Below, piece after piece: positions 1 to 5,117 of a stretch of DNA of 5,575 nucleotides. The translations under genes were made by a program, and so were the position numbers. The stretch is from Kiritimatiellales bacterium (GTDB lineage Bacteria; Verrucomicrobiota; Kiritimatiellia; Kiritimatiellales; Pontiellaceae), in the NCBI GenBank assembly GCA_013042165.1, contig JABDQT010000213.1, forward strand, positions 1-5,575, given 5' to 3'. The notes below the pieces were generated by a model. That model was given only the letters and a program-made list of their open reading frames with translations, had not been told where the DNA came from and searched no databases. Position 1 is the stretch's first letter. Every line of letters begins with the position of its first letter.

Positions 1-353
1 ATGGCCAGCGCCGGCTTGGTGCCGATGCTGTGATTGATTTCCGAGTCCGGATCCAGTTCCACGCCGAAGAAATCCTTCATGTAGGTGGCGGCGGCGGTCT
101 TGAACTCGGGAATTCCGTTGTCGGCATAGCCGCGGTTTTCGGGCTTGTCGACTTCGATTTTCAGGGCCGCGCGGATCGGTTCCGGGGCGATCTGGTCGGG
201 CTCGCCCACTCCAAAATCGAGGATTTCCAAATCGGGATGGAGGTTGCGGGCCTTGGCCTTGGCGCGCTTGATCTTTTCGAATTTATAAATTTCGGTCGAT
301 TTTCCGAAATCGGTTCCGCCGATGCGTTCGGCGAAGAGTTGCTCATGATTCAT
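1..353 (-). CDS. dapL: Class I/II PLP aminotransferase, probable LL-diaminopimelate aminotransferase (N-terminal part, cut by window edge)
   Basis: The frame from the ATG at 353 runs off the left edge and gives 117 N-terminal residues of a family usually about 400 long. Visible motifs are ERIGG (9-13), IYKFEKIKRAK (22-32), LDFGVGEPD (45-53, the N-terminal substrate-loop motif of fold-type I aminotransferases), ENRGYADNG (72-80) and INHSIGTKPALA (106-117). I recognise this combination from proteins annotated as LL-diaminopimelate aminotransferase. DapL makes LL-diaminopimelate from tetrahydrodipicolinate and glutamate, a one-step route to lysine and the peptidoglycan cross-linking residue, in the cytosol. 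The PLP-binding lysine lies outside the window, so catalytic competence cannot be judged. An AAGGAG Shine-Dalgarno 9 nt upstream supports this start. It follows the small gene at 367-714 after 13 nt, so the two are probably cotranscribed. The aminotransferase class is secure; the exact substrate is inferred, and another amino-acid aminotransferase of the same clade is possible. Confidence 0.85.
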   Translation of the reverse strand, partial: MNHEQLFAERIGGTDFGKSTEIYKFEKIKRAKAKARNLHPDLEILDFGVGEPDQIAPEPIRAALKIEVDKPENRGYADNGIPEFKTAAATYMKDFFGVELDPDSEINHSIGTKPALA

Positions 354-362
354 TGATTGTGT

Positions 363-368
363 CTCCTT
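363..368 (-). promoter_or_regulatory. Ribosome binding site of the dapL-like gene
   Basis: The minus strand reads AAGGAG here, 9 nt before the ATG at 353. It overlaps the TAA stop (369-367) of the preceding small gene, which suggests that translation of the two genes is coupled. Confidence 0.8.
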
Positions 369-714
369 ACGTTAGACGGTCTCTGGTGGGTGGAATCAGT
401 TTGGACAGTTCCTTTTCCACATTCTCGGCATTGAAGTTTTCCAGTCCGAGGGATCTGGACGTGTTGATGTAGACCCCGTTTTCGATGGCGGTGTTCTCGC
501 GATACAGTCCCATGACGAGCTTTTCGCTGAGCACATCGACGGAGAAATAGACCAGGTCGATAATAATTCCGCCATCAATCTTGTGCTCCTTCGAATAGAC
601 ATATTGAAGGTTGCGGGCATATTCGCCCTGGATCGAAAACTGATCCTCCGTGCGCCGATGCTTGAAACCGCGTTTCAGCATGTTTGTCTTGATGATGCCA
701 CCGCTCAGCAACAT
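367..714 (-). CDS. Hypothetical protein, 115 residues, upstream of the dapL-like gene
   Basis: I do not recognise a family. I choose the ATG at 714 because AGGAG lies 6 nt upstream (721-725). A longer frame starting at 759 would lack such a site, and its start would sit inside the proposed -10 box. The protein begins MLLSGGIIKT and has no signal peptide and no evident membrane segment. It has a basic patch (KRGFKHRR, 14-21), a hydrophobic probable beta strand (GGIIIDLVYFSVDV, 48-61), a second one around 66-71, the segment ENGVYINTSRSLG (78-90) and a charged helical C-terminus (about 93-107). The pattern suggests a small soluble alpha/beta domain. Codon third positions are GC-rich like the neighbours, which supports a real gene. 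It ends in TAA inside the Shine-Dalgarno of the aminotransferase gene, so the two very likely form one operon. The function is unknown; a link to lysine or cell-wall metabolism is only a guess from position. Confidence 0.78.
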   Translation of the reverse strand: MLLSGGIIKTNMLKRGFKHRRTEDQFSIQGEYARNLQYVYSKEHKIDGGIIIDLVYFSVDVLSEKLVMGLYRENTAIENGVYINTSRSLGLENFNAENVEKELSKLIPPTRDRLT

Positions 715-720
715 GTCACA

Positions 721-725
721 CTCCT
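721..725 (-). promoter_or_regulatory. Ribosome binding site deciding the start of the hypothetical gene
   Basis: The minus strand reads AGGAG here, followed by 6 nt and the ATG at 714. It is the only good Shine-Dalgarno near the candidate starts at 759, 732 and 714, and so selects 714. Confidence 0.75.
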
Positions 726-758
726 GTTCCATAGATTGAAATCCGCAAAAGGCCACCA

Positions 759-786
759 ATCATTGGAAATACGCTTTTTGAGTCAA
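759..786 (-). promoter_or_regulatory. Candidate sigma-70-like promoter of the hypothetical gene-dapL unit
   Basis: On the minus strand TTGACT (786-781, one mismatch to TTGACA) is followed by a 16-nt spacer and AATGAT (764-759, four of six to TATAAT). Transcription would start near 752, leaving a leader of about 37 nt that contains the AGGAG site. The spacing is good but the -10 box is weak. Promoter consensus in this lineage is poorly known to me, so this is a prediction by eye. Confidence 0.45.
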
Positions 787-818
787 GGTAAATAGGTGCG
801 GGATTTGGCTCCATGTGC

Positions 819-902
819 ATAAACCGGCGATTCAAACCACCGGATGGAACATAAAAAGCGGCCCGTGAAATCAATTTGGATGCATGCGCAATAAAAAGCC
901 GG
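819..902. repeat. Three short ATAAA-C(C/G)G repeats in the divergent intergenic region
   Basis: ATAAACCGG (819-827), ATAAAAAGCGG (851-861) and ATAAAAAGCCGG (891-902) lie in the same orientation in the 241-base gap between two divergent genes. The starts are 32 and 40 bases apart, and the last two share an exact 9-base core, ATAAAAAGC. In addition AACCGGC (822-828) is the reverse complement of GCCGGTT (898-904). These could be operator half-sites or chance AT-rich similarity. No known regulator motif was recognised. Confidence 0.3.
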
Positions 903-955
903 TTATCTTTGTCTTTATTAAGTGCTCCTGAATTGGGAGTCTTTGCCATCGACCT

Positions 956-1366
956 ATGAGAACTGTGTCTAAAAACAAACGGGGCCTGACGCTGATTGAA
1001 GTGCTCATCGCGCTCGTGATTTTAAGTGTAGGCGTCTCCTCGATGATGGTGGCGATGTCGCGCTGCCTTGCGGTGGTGCGTACGGCCCGCAATCGGAACG
1101 TGGCGCATGCGCTCATCCACCGGGTGGATATCGAGTTTCCCATTGAGCGGGTGGATATGGACGAAATATCGGAAACGGGCGAGTTCGAGGACGCCCCCGG
1201 CTACACCTGGTTGCGCGACATCGTCATGGTTGACGAGGAGGAGCGCCCGGGATTGTTTCTTGTGACCACCCGCATTCAGTGGTCCGAGCGAGGCCGGGAT
1301 GCCTTTGAGGAAATCACTGTTTTTAAATACGCACCGGATGCTGAAAGCGTGACCAGCAAAATTTAG
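956..1366 (+). CDS. gspI: Type II secretion minor pseudopilin GspI
   Basis: This 136-residue protein starts with a short basic leader (residues 1-10) and a class III prepilin peptidase site, KNKRG|LTLIEV, with Gly10 at -1 and Glu15 at +5. A hydrophobic N-terminal helix follows (about 11-34). In T2SS the mature protein packs with GspJ and GspK at the tip of the periplasmic pseudopilus. The remaining hundred residues fit the small GspI globular domain, with a short strand-rich end (LFLVTTRIQW, EEITVFKY). Family and length fit GspI, and its place ahead of gspJ and gspK is the standard order. The nearest Shine-Dalgarno-like run, GGGAG at 935-939, is 16 nt from the ATG, unusually far. An in-frame stop at 929 excludes a much longer N-terminus; GTG at 965 is a less likely alternative. 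It ends 14 nt before gspJ. Another minor pseudopilin type such as GspH is less likely. Confidence 0.85.
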   Translation: MRTVSKNKRGLTLIEVLIALVILSVGVSSMMVAMSRCLAVVRTARNRNVAHALIHRVDIEFPIERVDMDEISETGEFEDAPGYTWLRDIVMVDEEERPGLFLVTTRIQWSERGRDAFEEITVFKYAPDAESVTSKI

Positions 1367-1367
1367 C

Positions 1368-1372
1368 AGGAA
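1368..1372 (+). promoter_or_regulatory. Ribosome binding site for the TTG start of gspJ
   Basis: AGGAA lies 8 nt upstream of TTG at 1381, just after the gspI TAG stop. It supports TTG as the initiation codon: the frame has no ATG before the conserved prepilin segment, and an in-frame stop lies at 1342. Confidence 0.65.
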
Positions 1373-1380
1373 CCCGAAAC

Positions 1381-2163
1381 TTGAGATCCGACACTCCAAA
1401 TCAGGCTACAGACCCGCGACAGGCATTCACCCTGCTTGAGCTGATGGTTGCGATGATTATTCTTACTATCGCGATGTCGATTGCGTTCCAGGCGTTCAGC
1501 GGCACGATCCGGGGATGGAAGCGCGGAAGCGAGGTGATCGATGGGCTGAAGCATGGCGAGTTTGCCATGACCCAGCTCGTCTCCGCACTGAACTCAACCA
1601 TCTATTTTTTCAACCCGCGCAAGACCTATGCCTTTGAATTTGAAAAGGGATCCTCTGCCGGCCTGCCGGCCGACATGATCAGTTTTGTAACCTGCAGCGG
1701 AGCATTCATGCCGAGCGACTCCCCCTTCGCCAAGGGCCCGCACCGGCTGCGCCTCTTCATCGATGATGAAGCCGGCCAATCGGCGCTTTATGCCAGTCCG
1801 ATGCCCGCCACAGCCGATCTGGAGGAGATGGAGGAGGAATACGACGCCGAACCCCTGCTGGTTTCCCGTGCCATTCAGGGAATGGAAATCCTTTTCTGGG
1901 ATGCGGATAACGAGGATTGGACCGAAGAGTGGGAAAAAGAGAATTCGGTGCCCGAACGGATTATGCTGACCCTTTTTGCGGCCTCGGCCGAAGAGGATGA
2001 AGAACCGATTGCCTTCACCCGCGTCATCGAAATCCCGGTCTTCGCGTCGATCACGGAAAAGCTGACCACGCCCTCCATGGCCAAAGGAAGCAGCGGATCG
2101 GGAAGCCAGGGTGGCACGGGCGGCAAAACCATCACGGTCAACGCACCGCAAAGGCAGCGATGA
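1381..2163 (+). CDS. gspJ: Type II secretion minor pseudopilin GspJ (TTG start)
   Basis: This 260-residue protein has a 15-residue leader, then FTLLELMVAM at 16-25 and a hydrophobic helix to about 38. Glu20 is the +5 glutamate that prepilin processing and assembly need. The -1 residue is Ala15 rather than the usual Gly. GspJ joins GspI and GspK in the pseudopilus tip complex. The family signature is visible in the C-terminal half: VSRAIQGMEILFWDADNEDW (161-180), then a second Trp at 184 and PERIMLTL (191-198), matching the GspJ pattern of a core strand, paired Trp residues, a Pro-Arg-type turn and a strand. Odd points are an acidic loop at 146-157 (LEEMEEEYDAEP) and a Gly/Ser-rich tail from about 235 to 249. 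At 260 residues it is longer than many GspJ proteins, which are nearer 200. It overlaps gspK by 4 nt (ATGA), pointing to coupled translation. Confidence 0.87.
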   Translation: MRSDTPNQATDPRQAFTLLELMVAMIILTIAMSIAFQAFSGTIRGWKRGSEVIDGLKHGEFAMTQLVSALNSTIYFFNPRKTYAFEFEKGSSAGLPADMISFVTCSGAFMPSDSPFAKGPHRLRLFIDDEAGQSALYASPMPATADLEEMEEEYDAEPLLVSRAIQGMEILFWDADNEDWTEEWEKENSVPERIMLTLFAASAEEDEEPIAFTRVIEIPVFASITEKLTTPSMAKGSSGSGSQGGTGGKTITVNAPQRQR

Positions 2164-3182
2164 AGCGAACGCGATCCAACTCCTGCGAAAGCAAACGGGG
2201 CGCGGCCTTGCTGGTGGCGCTGTGGGTGTTGATTATTCTCTCCCTGATCGTCGGCTCCTTTGCATTCGAGGTGCAGCTCGAAGCTATCCTTGTTTCTCAC
2301 AAGCGCAAGAAATTCCGCGCCGAAATGATGGCGCTCTCGGGTATCGATTATGCGCGTGCCGTGCTCGACAAGCAGCAGGAGGCAAAGGAACTTGAAATCG
2401 AGGATATGGACGAAGATCCGGACGGCTTCATGCAGGCGGCGCTCTTCGTCAAGCGCGGCCTGCCCACCGAGTCGACCATCGAGTTTGAAGATGGCGGTAC
2501 GTTTACCGTTCGACTTGAATCGGCTGAAGCCGGCCGGAATGTCAATCTGCTGACCCGCGAACAGTGGATGGATATGTTTGAATTTGCCAATGTGCCCTCT
2601 ACCGAGTGGGATGCCATGATCGACTGCCTGGAGGATTGGATTGATGAAGGCGATCTGCGCGGGCTGAATGGCGCGGAATCCGATGACGAGTTTTATCAGG
2701 AAGCCGGCTATCCCGTGAAGAACGGCCCGCTCGACAGCGTGGAGGAATTACTGCTGATCAAATACTGGGGGCCCGAAATCCTGTACGGCCGACCGGCCGA
2801 TGAGGATGGCGATGAAATTATCGGCATCGCCGACAAACTGACCGTCTGGGGCGATGGAAAAGTGAACCTCAACTCCGCCAGCGAGGATGTGCTGCTGAGC
2901 TATGCCGAGTATGAAGACTGGGAGCTCGCAAGCGTCTTTGAGTCCCGGAAAGGACTGGACGGCGAGGAGAACACGCTGGACGATGGAATCAAGAGCCTGG
3001 ACGAGATTGGCGCTGATCCGAATAAATTTAAATTGCAAAGTGATTTTGTGAAGGTAACGTCTACAGGCGATATTTTCGGCAATCAGTACCGCATCGAGGC
3101 GATCGTTCTGATGAAGAATAAAGACTCGGTAGTGGTCTACTGGAGCGAAGGACCTGTTAAGAAAAATGCGAATACGCGATAA
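2160..3182 (+). CDS. gspK: Type II secretion minor pseudopilin GspK
   Basis: GspK caps the T2SS pseudopilus tip, and this 340-residue protein shows the family features in order. It has a basic leader (1-14), a cleavage site KRG|AALLV, and a hydrophobic helix (15-36). Val19 replaces glutamate at +5, as expected because GspK is the pseudopilin that lacks it. Next come the first part of the alpha/beta domain and the SAM-like helical region. The latter contains DWIDEGDLRGLNGAESDDEF (159-178), then YPVKNGPLDSVEELLLIKYWG (184-204, listed by its start YPVKNGPLDSVEELL) and GKVNLNSAS (233-241), all typical GspK signatures. By hand count about 68 Asp/Glu stand against about 36 Lys/Arg, with clusters at 81-88, 213-219 and 268-275. 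The known ETEC GspK binds calcium through acidic residues; whether these do is inference. The start overlaps the gspJ stop by 4 nt and the end overlaps gspL by 17 nt. Confidence 0.93.
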   Translation: MKRTRSNSCESKRGAALLVALWVLIILSLIVGSFAFEVQLEAILVSHKRKKFRAEMMALSGIDYARAVLDKQQEAKELEIEDMDEDPDGFMQAALFVKRGLPTESTIEFEDGGTFTVRLESAEAGRNVNLLTREQWMDMFEFANVPSTEWDAMIDCLEDWIDEGDLRGLNGAESDDEFYQEAGYPVKNGPLDSVEELLLIKYWGPEILYGRPADEDGDEIIGIADKLTVWGDGKVNLNSASEDVLLSYAEYEDWELASVFESRKGLDGEENTLDDGIKSLDEIGADPNKFKLQSDFVKVTSTGDIFGNQYRIEAIVLMKNKDSVVVYWSEGPVKKNANTR

Positions 3183-4572
3183 AATCATCACAGCCGCATG
3201 CCGGACAGCGGATGACATCGAATGGACCAGCCTGAAAATCAAACAGGATGGCACCGAAAGCATTCAGCAGGGACGTATTCCGTTGATCGTTCCGGACGAA
3301 GGGCGAACCGACGAAGAGCGGACGGATGACAATCTGGACCGCATCGAGCTTCCGGCCGAAGCGGGCGAGCATCTCAAGGGCGACCTGACGGTTGCGCTGC
3401 GCACCTCGGCACTGCTGATGCGTACCATGGAACTGCCAACCGCCGATCCGGGTGAGATCGCGGAGATGGTGAGTTTCCAGATTGATAAGATGTCCCCCTT
3501 CCCGGTCGATCAGCTGGCCATGTCGCATGAGATACTTCGAACGACGGAAACCAGCGCACAGGTTTTGATGGCGGCGGCCAAGCGCGAGAGTATCGATGCC
3601 ATCGGCGATGCCTTCGTGCAAAAGGGCGTGCGCATTCACAGCATCGACGCGCGGGTGCTGGGATGGTTGCAACTGATCGGTGATGACGGAAAGTTATCCG
3701 ATGAGGCCTGTGAAGTGATCATCATAAACGACGGCATTGATTTTGTTCTCGTGGTCATGCTCGCCGGCGTTCCGGTGGCCTTCCGTTCGCTGCATGCCGG
3801 GATAGACGACCCGAATGTGGTCGATGAGCTCGTCTATGAGATCGGCTATACCTTCACAACGCTTGATGTGGAACATGAACTTCCCGCCCCCGCAGCCATC
3901 CATTTCTGGAACGCCGGCCAAAGCCACGCCGCCCTGAAGGTAAAACTGACCGAAAAAAGCGGCGTCCATGTACATCATCACGATCTCGACGATCTTCCGC
4001 CTCTCTCGCAGGGCATTGTTCGGCGGGCCCAGAAAAACAACGTGCACATTGAACTGATTCCGCGGGAATGGGTGGAGCATCAGCAACTCAAGAACCTGCA
4101 GCGGCAGTTTACGATTATTGCGAGTACCATTGCTGCCATATGGCTGCTGGTTATGCTGGTATTCTTTGCCATATACAAGACGCGCGACATTAGGCTGACC
4201 GGAATAGAAGACCGTGCAAATGCCCTCGCACCGGCAGCAACCCAGGCGCTGGAAAACCGCGAAAAACTGAAGGCGCTGAAGGTCTATACCGACCGATCCG
4301 ATTCGTCGCTTGAGTGTCTGCGGGAAGTTACGAACCTGCTCCCCTCCGGTGATATTGAATTTGTCAGCTACAGCTACACGAAGGGCAAGGGCGTCACGCT
4401 GCGGGGCACGGCACGCGACAATGATATCGTAAACAATTTCTTCGCCACCCTTGCCCGCTCGAAACTGTTTACGCAACTGAAAGACCAGTCGGTGACCACG
4501 AAGACGACCAAGGGCGTTCGCCGCGCAGTGTTCTCGATTACGCTGGCACTCCCCTCGAAGGAGGAGAAGTAA
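3166..4572 (+). CDS. gspL: Type II secretion inner-membrane platform protein GspL (PilM-like domain, one membrane segment, PilN-like domain)
   Basis: GspL recruits the GspE ATPase from the cytoplasm and connects it through the membrane to GspM. In this 468-residue protein, residues 1 to about 285 look like the cytoplasmic actin-like PilM/GspL domain. The segment from MELPTADPGEIAEMV (88-102) to MSPFPVDQL (109-117) matches the conserved helix and PF motif of that family, and the DARVLGWLQL stretch (161-170) fits as well. IELIPREW (295-302) is the familiar motif just before the membrane. One transmembrane segment lies at about 315-337. A periplasmic linker (338-375) follows, then a small ferredoxin-like PilN/GspL domain with LREVTNLLPSGDIEF (385-399) and a strand-helix-strand end. 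A histidine cluster, HVHHHDLDD (268-276), is unusual. The gene begins inside gspK (17-nt overlap) without a strong Shine-Dalgarno, so it may depend on gspK translation. Its TAA overlaps the gspM ATG by one base. A PilM-PilN fusion of a type IV pilus is the alternative, but the context favours GspL. Confidence 0.87.
   Translation: MRIRDKIITAACRTADDIEWTSLKIKQDGTESIQQGRIPLIVPDEGRTDEERTDDNLDRIELPAEAGEHLKGDLTVALRTSALLMRTMELPTADPGEIAEMVSFQIDKMSPFPVDQLAMSHEILRTTETSAQVLMAAAKRESIDAIGDAFVQKGVRIHSIDARVLGWLQLIGDDGKLSDEACEVIIINDGIDFVLVVMLAGVPVAFRSLHAGIDDPNVVDELVYEIGYTFTTLDVEHELPAPAAIHFWNAGQSHAALKVKLTEKSGVHVHHHDLDDLPPLSQGIVRRAQKNNVHIELIPREWVEHQQLKNLQRQFTIIASTIAAIWLLVMLVFFAIYKTRDIRLTGIEDRANALAPAATQALENREKLKALKVYTDRSDSSLECLREVTNLLPSGDIEFVSYSYTKGKGVTLRGTARDNDIVNNFFATLARSKLFTQLKDQSVTTKTTKGVRRAVFSITLALPSKEEK
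4558..4566 (+). promoter_or_regulatory. Strong ribosome binding site of gspM inside the gspL 3' end
   Basis: AAGGAGGAG contains a full AGGAGG (4559-4564) 7 nt before the ATG at 4572. It lies within the last codons of gspL and is the best Shine-Dalgarno in the plus-strand operon. Confidence 0.8.
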
Positions 4573-5117
4573 TGAAGATTACCCGCAGAGAGATGTTGCT
4601 CGGTGCCGCGGCACTGGCGGCCGTGCTCGCCGGAGCAGCTTGGTATATCGTCGACAGCAAATCCGATGCATATACGTCCAAGGCCGCCGAAATTGAAAAG
4701 CTGAAGCAACAGATCAGCTTCCACGAGAATGCAATCAAGATGCAGGAAAACTGGCTTGGCGAACTCAATGCCCTGCAGGAGGATTTGCGGGTCTTTGATT
4801 CCAATCAGCGCTCGGTTGCGCCGGAGCTGATGAAAACCATCAAGGCGATATCCGACCGGCACGGGCTGGATATCACACGCAACAGTCCGCGCAGCGAAAA
4901 GCCGACCGGCGATCTATTCGAGCTGGGCATCAACTGCACGTGGCAGGGTGATCTGGATGCGATGGTCGGGTTCCTGACCGACCTCCAGCAACAGGGTCTG
5001 CGGTATGATGTGCGTTCACTCAATGTGAAGCCGGTCGGAAAAGGCACGGGCAAACTCGGCGGTAACATGCTCATTATGTGCGCGTATACCAAAAAGCCCA
5101 ACGCCGCCCGGAATTAG
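4572..5117 (+). CDS. gspM: Type II secretion inner-membrane platform protein GspM (PilO-like)
   Basis: This 181-residue bitopic membrane protein has a short cytoplasmic N-terminus, one membrane segment (about 8-27) and a probable coiled coil (about 34-75, with KAAEIEKLKQQI at 37-48). A small periplasmic ferredoxin-like domain (about 82-172) follows, where FELGINCTWQGDLDAMVGFL (116-135) matches the PilO/GspM core pattern of a strand, a short turn and a helix. GspM pairs with the periplasmic part of GspL in the assembly platform. Sequence identity in this family is low, so the call rests on architecture, length and position right after gspL. The ATG overlaps the gspL stop (TAATG) and has a strong Shine-Dalgarno. 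The N-terminus TRREMLL followed by an Ala-rich stretch resembles a Tat signal peptide, but a GspM membrane anchor explains it better. Its TAG stop directly abuts the next ATG. A type IV pilus PilO is the alternative. Confidence 0.8.
   Translation: MKITRREMLLGAAALAAVLAGAAWYIVDSKSDAYTSKAAEIEKLKQQISFHENAIKMQENWLGELNALQEDLRVFDSNQRSVAPELMKTIKAISDRHGLDITRNSPRSEKPTGDLFELGINCTWQGDLDAMVGFLTDLQQQGLRYDVRSLNVKPVGKGTGKLGGNMLIMCAYTKKPNAARN

Noticed and set aside
715..759. A longer N-terminus of the hypothetical protein starting at 759 or 732.
   Set aside because: The extension begins in the proposed -10 box, has no Shine-Dalgarno, and contains the AGGAG that fits the ATG at 714.
716..949. A 77-codon minus-strand open frame filling the divergent intergenic region and ending just before the ATG at 714.
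   Set aside because: Its third codon positions are AT-rich unlike the flanking genes, the start has no good ribosome binding site, the product resembles nothing I know, and the frame contains the best promoter candidate for the next gene.
1656..1671. A tandem 8-base repeat TGCCGGCC in gspJ.
   Set aside because: It lies in frame within coding sequence, has only two copies and is likely chance in GC-rich DNA.
3694..4476. A 260-codon open frame antisense to gspL, and similar long antisense frames opposite gspI, gspJ, gspK and the hydrolase (1022-1399, 1594-2151, 2748-3263, 5016-5504).
   Set aside because: They are mirror frames produced by the GC-rich codon use of the sense genes, which have clear family motifs. 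The antisense products show no domain signature.
4572..4652. Tat signal peptide in GspM (TRREMLL plus an Ala-rich hydrophobic stretch).
   Set aside because: The pattern fits loosely, but GspM is anchored by a non-cleaved N-terminal helix, and the basic pair before the helix is expected for inside-in topology.
956..5117. Reading the gene run as a type IV pilus cluster (pilV/W/X with a PilM-N fusion and PilO).
   Set aside because: The GspK-specific SAM-like signatures, the missing +5 glutamate in GspK and the single-polypeptide GspL fit a T2SS better.
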